A stretch of 9,150 bases of DNA, taken from NCBI GenBank assembly GCA_017882405.1, contig JADGPO010000004.1, positions 1 to 9,150 on the forward strand, written 5' to 3'. The notes beneath the pieces are model-generated. The model was not told the DNA's origin and ran no database searches. It saw only the letters and a program-made list of their open reading frames with translations. Shown piece after piece: positions 1 to 6,546 of the stretch (position 1 is the first letter of the stretch; each line of letters starts with the position of its first letter). Origin of the DNA: Solirubrobacteraceae bacterium (GTDB lineage: Bacteria; Actinomycetota; Thermoleophilia; Solirubrobacterales; Solirubrobacteraceae). Both the position numbers and the translations under genes were made by a program.

Positions 1-296
1 AGGGGGCGATGATCCTCGACCTCATCCAGCGCCTCAAGGACGAGGGCAACGTCTCGATCATCATGATCCTGCACAACTACGTCCACGTGCTGGCCGCCTG
101 CGATCGCGTCAACCTGATCCAGGACGGCGTCATCGCGCTTGACAAGCCGACGGCCGAGACGTCGGTGGAGGAGCTGACCGAGATCGTGGTCGAGGAGTAT
201 CGGCGAGCACGCCTCGAGGCGCAGGCCGAGGCGCGCGCCGCCGCCGGCAACGGCGCGGGGACGGCGCCGGCGCAGCCCGCGCCCGGTCCTTCCTAG
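1..296 (+). CDS. Sugar ABC transporter ATP-binding protein, C-terminal fragment (5' end outside window)
   Basis: This is the last ~98 residues of a cytoplasmic ABC ATPase that would energise sugar uptake with a permease and binding protein encoded further left. The reading frame is open to the left edge, so the gene starts outside the window; the Walker A, signature and Walker B motifs are missing here. What remains is the end of the nucleotide-binding domain: the helix MILDLIQRLKDEG, the strand SIIMILHNY with the H-loop histidine (codon at 72-74), and CDRVNLIQDG, a wording typical of the ribose/xylose/fructose-type (CUT2) sugar importers. An Ala/Gly/Pro-rich tail follows and is probably unstructured. 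It lies 13 bp upstream of araB, so arabinose or another pentose is the likely substrate, but specificity cannot be read from an ATPase. No second ATPase half is visible after this one. Confidence 0.85.
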   Translation, partial: GAMILDLIQRLKDEGNVSIIMILHNYVHVLAACDRVNLIQDGVIALDKPTAETSVEELTEIVVEEYRRARLEAQAEARAAAGNGAGTAPAQPAPGPS

Positions 297-309
297 CGGG
301 CGCCCCGCC

Positions 310-1944
310 GTGAGCGAGCCGGCCTACTGCATCGGTGTCGACTTCGGCACCGAATCGGGGCGCGCACTGCTGCTGGACGCGCGCACGGGCGCCGAGCTGG
401 CGGTCAGCGTCGTTCCCTACCCGAGCGCCGTGATCGAAGCAGAGCTCCCGGGCACCGGCGAGCCGCTGGGACCCGATTGGGCGCTGCAGGACCCCGACGA
501 CTGGGTGCACGTGCTGGAGGTCGGCCTGCCCGACGTGCTCGCCCGCGCCGGGGTGCCCGTCGCCCAGGTGGTCGGCCTCGGCGTCGACTTCACCTCGTGC
601 ACGGTGCTGCCGGTCAGCGCCGACGGCGAGCCGCTGTGTCGCTCGCCGCGCTGGCGCGGACGCCCGCACGCCTGGCCCAAGCTGTGGAAGCACCACGCCG
701 CCCAGCCGGTGGCCGACCGCCTCAACGAGGTGGCCGCCGAGCGGGGAGAGCCGTTCTTGGAGCGCTACGGCGGGAGGATCTCCTCGGAGTGGTACTTCCC
801 CAAGCTGATCGAGATCTGGCTGGAGGACCGCGAGGTCTACGACGCCGCCACGGGCTTCCTCGAGGCGACCGACTGGATCGTGTGGCACATGACCGGACGC
901 GAGTGCCGTCAGAGCTGCGCCGCCGGCTACAAGGCGATGTGGTCAGCCGACGAGGGGCTGCCGCCGGTGGCCTACTTCGAGGCGGCCTATCCCGGCTTCA
1001 GCCGACCCGGCGAGAAGCTCGGCACCACCTTCGTACCGCTGGGCACGCGGGCGGGCACCCTGCGGGCGGAGCTGGCGGCGCAGGTCGGCCTGAGCGAGGA
1101 GGTGGCGGTCGCGGTCGGCAACGTCGACTCGTTCGCCTCGGTGCCGGGCGCGGGGGTGGAGCGTCCGGGGGTGTTCGTGATGGCGATCGGGACCTCGATC
1201 TGCGACATGGTCGTGGACGCCGAGGAGGTCCGCCTGCCGGGGATCACCGGGGTGGTGCGCGACGGCATCCTGCCCGGCCAGTTCGGCTACGAAGCGGGCC
1301 AGACGGCGGTCGGGGACATGCTCGGCTGGTTCGTGCGCACGCTCGGTGACGTAGCCGGCTTTGACGAGCTGGAGTCCGCCGCCGGCGAGCTGGCGCCCGG
1401 CGAGACGGGTCTGGTGGCGCTGGACTGGTTCAACGGCAACCGCTCGATCCTGGCCGATGCCGACCTCAGCGGCGCGATCCTGGGGCTGACCCTGCGCACC
1501 CGCCCAGCGGAGATCTACCGCGCGCTGCTGGAGTCGATCGCGTTCGGCAACCGGCGCATCATCGACAACTTCACCGAGCACGGGATCGCCCTGGAGCGGA
1601 TCGTCGCCTGCGGAGGGATCGCCGAGAAGAGCCCGCTGACCATGCAGCTGATCGCCGACGTCAGCGGCCGCCCGGTCCACGTGCCGGACTCCGAGCTGAT
1701 CCCCGCCCGCGGCGCAGCGTTGTTCGCGGCGGTCGCGGCCGGCGTCTACGACGACATCGGCGAGGCGATCGCGGCCACCCGCCCGGCCGACGCTCGCGTC
1801 TATCGGCCTCAGCCGGAGGCGACCGAGACCTATGACCGCGTCTACCCGGTCTACCGCAGCCTGTACGAGATCCTCGGGCGCACCGAGGTGGGGTTGCTGC
1901 ACACGCTCAAGCGCATCCGAACCGGAAAGGAGGAGGGCTCGTGA
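310..1944 (+). CDS. araB: L-ribulokinase (FGGY carbohydrate kinase family)
   Basis: Cytoplasmic kinase that phosphorylates L-ribulose with ATP to L-ribulose-5-phosphate, the second step of L-arabinose breakdown. The 544-residue length fits AraB (E. coli about 566). The N-terminal FGGY domain opens with the phosphate-binding IGVDFGTESGRALL (residues 8-21). AraB-specific blocks follow: WKHHAAQ, GRISSEWYFPK, ATDWIVW and CAAGYKAMW, then GTSICDMV (from residue 294), GYEAGQTAVGDM (from 326), LDWFNGNRSILADADLSG, and the C-terminal ACGGIAEKSPLTMQ and GAALFAAVAAG. These separate it from xylulo-, glycero- and gluconokinases. The start is GTG at 310, chosen because the conserved N-terminal motif begins within eight residues; its ribosome binding site is poor, suggesting coupling to the ABC ATPase 13 bp upstream. 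The stop overlaps the araA start by 4 bp (GTGA). No truncation is seen. Confidence 0.95.
   Translation: MSEPAYCIGVDFGTESGRALLLDARTGAELAVSVVPYPSAVIEAELPGTGEPLGPDWALQDPDDWVHVLEVGLPDVLARAGVPVAQVVGLGVDFTSCTVLPVSADGEPLCRSPRWRGRPHAWPKLWKHHAAQPVADRLNEVAAERGEPFLERYGGRISSEWYFPKLIEIWLEDREVYDAATGFLEATDWIVWHMTGRECRQSCAAGYKAMWSADEGLPPVAYFEAAYPGFSRPGEKLGTTFVPLGTRAGTLRAELAAQVGLSEEVAVAVGNVDSFASVPGAGVERPGVFVMAIGTSICDMVVDAEEVRLPGITGVVRDGILPGQFGYEAGQTAVGDMLGWFVRTLGDVAGFDELESAAGELAPGETGLVALDWFNGNRSILADADLSGAILGLTLRTRPAEIYRALLESIAFGNRRIIDNFTEHGIALERIVACGGIAEKSPLTMQLIADVSGRPVHVPDSELIPARGAALFAAVAAGVYDDIGEAIAATRPADARVYRPQPEATETYDRVYPVYRSLYEILGRTEVGLLHTLKRIRTGKEEGS
1926..1933 (+). promoter_or_regulatory. Consensus Shine-Dalgarno of araA
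   Basis: AAAGGAGG, a full match to the anti-Shine-Dalgarno consensus, lies 7 nt upstream of the GTG at 1941 and inside the end of araB. It fixes the araA start and implies strong independent initiation even though the two genes overlap. It is the best ribosome binding site in the window; the other arabinose genes have weak ones. Confidence 0.85.
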
Positions 1945-3335
1945 GCCAGCTGCCCAGGATCGGCCTGCTGGGGATCATGCAGGAGCTCTACGACGCGATG
2001 ATCCCGGGCATCACCGAGCATCAGGCCGCCTACGCAGCTGAGGTCGCCAAGCAGCTGTCGGGCGTCGCCGACGTGAGCTTCACCCGCCCGGCGCGCAACC
2101 AGGCCGACATCCAGGAGCGGACGGCCGAGCTGGTGGCCGAGGGCGTCGACGGGATCATGATCGTGATGCTCACCTACGGTCCGGCGATGCGCTCGGTGCG
2201 CGCCCTGCGGGCCGTCCCGGTGCCGCTGCTGCTGGCCAACATCCAGCCCGAGCGCACGATCACCGAGGCCTGGGCGATGGACGACCTGACCTACAACCAG
2301 GGGATCCACGGCGCCCAGGACCAGGCCAACGCGCTGCTGCGGGCCGGCGTTCCCTGCTCGGTCATCACCGCCGACTGGCGTTCAGAGCGCTTCGGTGACG
2401 CGTTCGCCGACTGGGCCCGGGCCGCCCAGGCGATCACGCGGCTTCGCAGCTCCCGGGTGGCGCTGCTCGGCTATCCGATGAACGGGATGGGCGACATCCT
2501 GTACGACCCGCCCGCGATGCTGCGGCGGATCGGGCCGACGATCGTGTCCGAGGACCTCGGCGGGCTGTACGCGCGCCTGCAGGACGTCACGGAGGGGGCG
2601 ATCGACGCGCTGCTGGCCGAGCACGCCGAGCGCTTCGAGGTCTCGCCCGAGCTGCCGCGGGAGCGTCATGCCTACGCCGCGAGGCTGGAGATCGCGATCC
2701 GCCAGATGCTCGAGCAGGGCGGCTACGCCGGCTGGTCGTTTCACTTCGACGCGATCGGAGGCGACGGACGCTTCGAGCAGCTGCCGCTGCTGGCCGCCTC
2801 GGACCTGATGGCCGACGGCTACGGCTACGGCGCCGAGGGTGACACCAACACGGCGTCATTGATGTGCGCCGCCCACACGCTGATCGGCGATGCCCACTTC
2901 TCGGAGATGTACGCGATGGACTGGGAGCGCGACTCGGTGCTGATCAGCCACATGGGGGAGGGCAACTGGAAGGTCGCCCGCCCGGACCGGCCGGTGGCGC
3001 TGATCGACCGCCCGCTGGGCATCGGCGGCCTCGACAATCCCCCGACGCCGGTGTTCTCCGCCGTCCCCGGACCGGCCACCACGGCGGCGCTGATCCCGCT
3101 GGAGGGCGAGGCCTACCGGCTGCTGGTGGGGCGCGGCGAGGTCCTCGACACGCCCGAGCTGCCCAAGGTGGAGATGCATTACTTCCACTTCGCCCCCGAG
3201 CAGGGGATGGAGTCGTTCATGGACCAGTGGCTGGATCTGGGGGGTCCGCATCACTTCGTCACCAACCTGGGCGACCATGTCGGGCGCTGGCGGCGCTTCG
3301 CCGAGCTCCTGGAGCTCGACTACGAGGAGATCTAG
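1941..3335 (+). CDS. araA: L-arabinose isomerase (divergent AraA-type)
   Basis: Predicted to interconvert L-arabinose and L-ribulose using a divalent metal, normally Mn2+, in the cytoplasm. At 464 residues it is shorter than E. coli AraA (500) and diverges from it, but the isomerase core is readable. GYGYGAEGD carries E299, SEMYAMDWE carries E322, ISHMGEGN carries H337, and GGPHHFV carries H437/H438. These match in order and near-identical spacing the four metal and catalytic positions known in E. coli AraA (E306, E333, H350, H450). The N-terminal third has the Rossmann-like pattern of the fucose/arabinose isomerase superfamily, from IGLLGIMQELYD to GIMIVMLTYGP. Its place between araB and araD, sharing 4 bp with araB and 6 bp before araD, supports arabinose as substrate. 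The E299 region reads GDTNTAS rather than the usual GDWKTAA, so a broader or shifted aldose range is possible. Confidence 0.87.
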   Translation: MSQLPRIGLLGIMQELYDAMIPGITEHQAAYAAEVAKQLSGVADVSFTRPARNQADIQERTAELVAEGVDGIMIVMLTYGPAMRSVRALRAVPVPLLLANIQPERTITEAWAMDDLTYNQGIHGAQDQANALLRAGVPCSVITADWRSERFGDAFADWARAAQAITRLRSSRVALLGYPMNGMGDILYDPPAMLRRIGPTIVSEDLGGLYARLQDVTEGAIDALLAEHAERFEVSPELPRERHAYAARLEIAIRQMLEQGGYAGWSFHFDAIGGDGRFEQLPLLAASDLMADGYGYGAEGDTNTASLMCAAHTLIGDAHFSEMYAMDWERDSVLISHMGEGNWKVARPDRPVALIDRPLGIGGLDNPPTPVFSAVPGPATTAALIPLEGEAYRLLVGRGEVLDTPELPKVEMHYFHFAPEQGMESFMDQWLDLGGPHHFVTNLGDHVGRWRRFAELLELDYEEI

Positions 3336-3341
3336 AACGAG

Positions 3342-4034
3342 ATGGAGCTCGAAGCGCTGCGTGAGGAGGTGCTGGCCGCCAATCTGGCTCTGCCCGAGCA
3401 TGGTCTGGTCAAGCTGACGTGGGGCAACGCGAGCGGCCTGGATCGCGACGCGGGCGTGATGGCGATCAAGCCCAGCGGCGTGCCCTACGACGGCCTGACC
3501 GCGCAGGACATCGTGCTCGTCGACGTCTCAAGCGGCGAAGTCGTGGAGGGGAAGCGGCGCCCCTCCTCGGACACCCCGACACATGCGGCGCTCTACCGCG
3601 CGCTGGACGGGATCGGCGGGATCGTGCACACGCATTCCACGTATGCCACCGCGTGGGCCCAGGCGGGACGCGAGATCCCCATGCTGGGGACGACTCACGC
3701 CGACTTCTCATCCGAGCCGATCCCGATCACCCGGGCGCTGACGGCCGAGGAGATCGAGGCGGGCTACGAGGCGGAGACCGCCACCGTCGTCATCGAGGCG
3801 CTCGCCGGGCGCGGCGATCGGATACCCGCAGCCCTCGTGATCGGCCACGCGCCGTTCTGCTGGGGATTGAACGCGGCCCGGGCGGTGGAGGCCGCGGTCA
3901 CGGTGGAGGAGGTGGCTCGGCTGGCGCTGCTCTCCTCACTGCTGGAGCCCGGCATCGGTCCGCTGGATGCGGCGCTGCGCGACAAGCACTTCGACCGCAA
4001 GCACGGGCCCACCGCGTACTACGGCCAGGCCTGA
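3342..4034 (+). CDS. araD: L-ribulose-5-phosphate 4-epimerase (class II aldolase/epimerase family)
   Basis: Cytoplasmic zinc enzyme that epimerises L-ribulose-5-phosphate to D-xylulose-5-phosphate through a retro-aldol mechanism, linking arabinose to the pentose phosphate pathway. The 230-residue length matches E. coli AraD (231). Visible motifs in order are the phosphate-binding LTWGNASG, IKPSGVPYDGL, SSDTPTH, the zinc ligands H96 and H98 in HTHSTYAT, D121 in TTHADF (equivalent of the catalytic Asp120), the third zinc ligand H169 in GHAPFCWG, and the C-terminal KHGPTAYYGQ holding the catalytic tyrosine region. HTHSTYAT together with the AYYGQ ending favours AraD over fuculose-phosphate aldolase; the paralogues UlaF and SgbE are less likely given araBA next door. 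The ATG at 3342 follows the araA stop by 6 bp, with GAGGAG at 3324-3329 a rather distant ribosome binding site. The gene converges on an aldo/keto reductase, 11 bp between stops. Confidence 0.95.
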   Translation: MELEALREEVLAANLALPEHGLVKLTWGNASGLDRDAGVMAIKPSGVPYDGLTAQDIVLVDVSSGEVVEGKRRPSSDTPTHAALYRALDGIGGIVHTHSTYATAWAQAGREIPMLGTTHADFSSEPIPITRALTAEEIEAGYEAETATVVIEALAGRGDRIPAALVIGHAPFCWGLNAARAVEAAVTVEEVARLALLSSLLEPGIGPLDAALRDKHFDRKHGPTAYYGQA

Positions 4035-4045
4035 CCGCGCGGCCG

Positions 4046-5023
4046 CTACCAGCGGTTGTGGACGTGCTCGCGGATCAGGCGGTAGTAGACGTCTGAGACA
4101 CCCGCCAGCTGCTCGTCGCGCAGCGGCGGCAGCGAGGCGGCCGCGACGTTGCCGGCGACCTGCTCGGGGTTGCGCGCGCCCGGGATCACGGTGCTGACGC
4201 CCGGCTGGTCGATCACCCAGCGCAGCGCGAACTGCGCGAGGGTGGTGCCGTCGTCGACGAGCTGGGAGAGCTCGCGGGCGGCGGCGACGCCGACCTCGAA
4301 GGGGACGCCGGCGAACGTCTCGCCGACGTCGAACGCCTCTCCGGCCCGGTTGTAGTTCCGGTGGTCGGAGGCGGCGAAGGTCGTCGTCTCGTCGTAGCGG
4401 CCGGACAGCAGCCCCGAGGCCAGCGGCACCCGGACGATGATCCCCACCCCCGCCTCGCGGGCCGCCGGGAGCACCTGCTCGAGCGGCTTGTGGCGAAAGC
4501 AGTTGAGGATGATCTGCACGGTGGCCACGCCAGGCCGGGCGATCGCCGCCAGCGCCTGGTCGCAGGTCTCCACCGATACCCCATAGGCGCGCATCAGCTC
4601 GTCGGCGACCATCTCGTCCAGGGCGTCGAAGACCGCGTCGTTGGCGAATACCCCGTCGGGCGGGCAGTGCAGCTGGACCAGATCGAGCGGGGCAGTCCCG
4701 AGGTTCTCCCGCGAGCGGTCATTCCAGGCCAGGAAATTGGCACGGCTGTAGTTCTCGGTCGTCTGGTCGGCGCGGCGGCCCATTTTGGTGGCCACGAACA
4801 CGTCGGGATGGCGCTCGCGCAGGGCGGCGCAGAAGCGCTCGCTGCGTCCGTCGCCATAGACATCGGCGGTGTCGAAGAACGTCACGCCCTGCGCGTAGGC
4901 GGTCTCCAGGACCTCCTCCGCCGCGCCGGCATCGACGTCACCCCAATCGGCGCCGAGCTGCCATGTGCCGAGTCCGATCACGCTCACATCACGGTTCAGT
5001 CGCTGGACGTGGCGGGCTTCCAT
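4046..5023 (-). CDS. Aldo/keto reductase
   Basis: Probable NAD(P)H-dependent oxidoreductase of the aldo/keto reductase superfamily, a cytoplasmic TIM barrel of 325 residues as usual for the family. The full tetrad is present: D51 and Y56 in FFDTADVYGDGRSE, K80 in FVATKMGRR, and H119 in VQLHCPP. GLGTWQLG lies at residues 17-24, and VIPGARNPEQVAGN near the C-terminus is the cofactor-phosphate binding segment, pointing to NADP(H). The start was set at the ATG complementary to 5021-5023. The frame stays open to 5128, but that extension carries nothing family-like and would overlap the divergent gene. No Shine-Dalgarno precedes the ATG. Substrate is unknown. It sits beside an arabinose operon and a sugar-nucleotide gene, so an aldose or sugar-derived aldehyde is possible, but it is transcribed separately and the link is only positional. 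Confidence 0.92.
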   Translation of the reverse strand: MEARHVQRLNRDVSVIGLGTWQLGADWGDVDAGAAEEVLETAYAQGVTFFDTADVYGDGRSERFCAALRERHPDVFVATKMGRRADQTTENYSRANFLAWNDRSRENLGTAPLDLVQLHCPPDGVFANDAVFDALDEMVADELMRAYGVSVETCDQALAAIARPGVATVQIILNCFRHKPLEQVLPAAREAGVGIIVRVPLASGLLSGRYDETTTFAASDHRNYNRAGEAFDVGETFAGVPFEVGVAAARELSQLVDDGTTLAQFALRWVIDQPGVSTVIPGARNPEQVAGNVAAASLPPLRDEQLAGVSDVYYRLIREHVHNRW

Positions 5024-5068
5024 GGGCGAGGCATCGTCGCAGGTTCGCGGCAAGTCACAATACCGGGC
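5024..5068. promoter_or_regulatory. Compact divergent promoter region, probably leaderless
   Basis: Only 45 bp separate the two divergent start codons, and neither start has a purine-rich ribosome binding site. On the plus strand CACAAT (5056-5061) is a plausible -10 box whose transcription start would fall about at the ATG at 5069, giving a leaderless mRNA; no convincing -35 is seen. On the minus strand the same bases read TTGTGA (complement of 5055-5060), a possible -35 for the reductase, with a weak ACGATG -10 after 17 bp (complement of 5032-5037). The two promoters would then overlap and could be mutually exclusive. This is motif reading only. Confidence 0.45.
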
Positions 5069-6457
5069 ATGAGCCAAGACGCCGGCCTGCGGGCCGCAGC
5101 CGAGAAGATGCGCGCCGCGGGCGCGCACGCGGAGGCGATCCGCGCCTTTGAGAGCGCCTACTCGCGCCTGACCTCCGGGCAGGCGACGATGCTGCCGAGC
5201 TCCGAGCTGGAGCCGGCCGGCGACGTGCCGGCGCTCAAGGACCTACCCGAGGTGGATCCCGGCGACGTGCTCGGCCAGGTGGCGCTGGTCAAGCTCAACG
5301 GTGGACTGGCCACCACGATGGGCCTCCAGCAGCCCAAGTCGCTGATGGAGGCTCGCGACGGGCGCTCGTTCCTGGACATCATCATCGGCCAGACGCTGGC
5401 CCTGCGCCGGCGCTACGGTGTGGAGCTGCCGCTGGTGCTGATGGACTCCGAATCGACCCGGGAGCCGACGCTTGCAGCGCTGGCCGCGCATCCCGAGTTC
5501 GACGACCACGGCCTGTCGCCCGACTTCCTGCAGAGCGTGATCCCCAAGCTCGATGCCGACACGCTGGAGCCGGTCAGCTGGCCGAAGGCATCGACGATGG
5601 AATGGGTGCCGCCCGGGCACGGCGACGTGTACGGGGCGCTGCGGCGCTCGGGGATGCTGGACGCGCTGCGCGAGCGGGGGATCCGCTACGCGATGCTGTC
5701 CAACGCCGACAACCTCGGGGCCAAGCTCGATCCGCGCATCCCTGCCTACATGGCCGCCCACGAGATCCCGTTCCTGATGGAGGTCGTTCAGGGCACGGAG
5801 GCCGACCGCAAGGGCGGCCACGTCGCTCGCCGGCGCTCCGATGGTCAGCTGCTGCTGCGCGAGACTGCTCAGACCCCACCCGAGGACGAGGACTCGTTCC
5901 GCGACTTCCGGCGCTGGCGCTACTACAACACCAACAACCTGTGGGTCGACCTCGACGTGCTCGCGCAGACCCTGGAGCAAGCCGACGGCGTGCTGGAGCT
6001 CCCGCTGATCGTCAATCGCAAGACCGTCGATCCGCGCGACGCGGACTCGACGCCGGTGATCCAGCTGGAGAGCGCGATGGGGGCGGCGATCGAGAGCTTC
6101 ACCGGCGCCAGCCTGCTGCTCGTACCGCGGACGCGCTTTGCGCCCGTCAAGACGACCGACGACCTGCTGGTGCTGCGCTCCGACGTGTACGCGGTCAGCG
6201 ACGAGTCAGATGTGGAGCCGATCCCCGAGCGGGCCGACAACCTGCCCTACGTCGCGCTCGACAAGCGCTTCTACCGGCTGATCGACGAGTTCGAGCGCCG
6301 CTTCCCGGCCGGGCCGCCGTCGCTGCGGGAGGCCGAGCGCCTGGTGGTGCAGGGAGACGTGACGTTCGCCGAAGAGGTGGTGGTCCGCGGAGCGGTGAAG
6401 CTCGACGTCGACGAACCCACCACGCTGGAGCCCGGGACGGTCCTGGAGGCCAGATAG
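5069..6457 (+). CDS. UTP-glucose-1-phosphate uridylyltransferase (UDPGP family, eukaryote-like)
   Basis: Makes UDP-glucose and pyrophosphate from UTP and glucose-1-phosphate in the cytoplasm, supplying cell-wall and exopolysaccharide synthesis, glycogen/trehalose metabolism or galactose use. The 462 residues match the UDPGP family (eukaryotic UGPases and their actinobacterial homologues), not the roughly 300-residue GalU family common in bacteria. Motifs in order: the nucleotide loop KLNGGLATTMG (K75 on) with PKS (K90), PPGHGDVY (from residue 181), NADNLGA (212-218), YYNTNNLWVDL, VIQLESAMGAAI, and VPRTRFAPVKTTDDLL, whose K361 corresponds to the catalytic lysine region of eukaryotic UGPases. 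The C-terminus carries a beta-helix-like stretch, VVQGDVTFAEEVVVRGAVKLD. The ATG at 5069 was chosen because a family-like N-terminus begins there; the frame is open back to 4361, but that part is antisense to the reductase. Its stop overlaps a response-regulator start by one base. Confidence 0.93.
   Translation: MSQDAGLRAAAEKMRAAGAHAEAIRAFESAYSRLTSGQATMLPSSELEPAGDVPALKDLPEVDPGDVLGQVALVKLNGGLATTMGLQQPKSLMEARDGRSFLDIIIGQTLALRRRYGVELPLVLMDSESTREPTLAALAAHPEFDDHGLSPDFLQSVIPKLDADTLEPVSWPKASTMEWVPPGHGDVYGALRRSGMLDALRERGIRYAMLSNADNLGAKLDPRIPAYMAAHEIPFLMEVVQGTEADRKGGHVARRRSDGQLLLRETAQTPPEDEDSFRDFRRWRYYNTNNLWVDLDVLAQTLEQADGVLELPLIVNRKTVDPRDADSTPVIQLESAMGAAIESFTGASLLLVPRTRFAPVKTTDDLLVLRSDVYAVSDESDVEPIPERADNLPYVALDKRFYRLIDEFERRFPAGPPSLREAERLVVQGDVTFAEEVVVRGAVKLDVDEPTTLEPGTVLEAR
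6445..6449 (+). promoter_or_regulatory. Ribosome binding site of the truncated response regulator
   Basis: GGAGG sits 7 nt before the GTG at 6457, inside the last codons of the uridylyltransferase gene. It supports the short downstream frame being a genuine former gene start that was translationally coupled to the gene before it. Confidence 0.65.
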
Positions 6458-6546
6458 TGGCGACCAGCGCCGAGGACGCTGCCGTCCCCGAGCGCGCGAT
6501 CACGATCGTGCTCGCCGACGACCATCGCGTCGTGCGGGCCCTCTAG
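6457..6546 (+). pseudogene. Truncated response regulator, first 29 residues only
   Basis: A GTG start overlapping the previous stop (TAGTG) and preceded by GGAGG opens a 29-residue frame. Its residues from ITIVLADDHRVVRA are the canonical first strand and acidic pair of a NarL/FixJ-type receiver domain (the DD of LADDH helps bind Mg2+). Intact relatives continue RAGL and run to about 200-220 residues, with the phosphorylated Asp near residue 55-60 and a C-terminal LuxR-type helix-turn-helix. Here the frame reads RAL and stops at 6544-6546, within the stop codon of the opposite-strand gene. Receiver, phosphorylation site and DNA-binding domain are all missing, so no function is expected. The remainder of the gene is not in the window. 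The likely cause is a deletion, inversion or insertion, or a misassembly, at about 6540. Identification rests on about 14 residues but the motif is distinctive. Confidence 0.75.

Noticed and set aside
4035..4045. CCGCGCGG palindrome between the araD and reductase stops, as a bidirectional terminator
   Set aside because: An 8-bp palindrome with no loop and no T-run in an 11-bp gap is too little to call a terminator.
4361..5068. Upstream in-frame extension of the uridylyltransferase frame, about 236 codons
   Set aside because: It is antisense to the aldo/keto reductase, whose tetrad and full domain are intact, and the family-like N-terminus begins at 5069. Long open antisense frames are expected at this G+C content.
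5110..5126. GCGCGC-CGCGG-GCGCGC inverted repeat just after the uridylyltransferase start
   Set aside because: It lies in coding sequence with Ala/Arg codons in a GC-rich genome. It could affect initiation of a leaderless mRNA but nothing else supports a regulatory role.
5024..5128. N-terminal extension of the aldo/keto reductase by 35 residues
   Set aside because: The extra residues are Cys/Arg/Ala-rich and not family-like, and they would overlap the divergent gene. The ATG at 5021-5023 gives a normal start.
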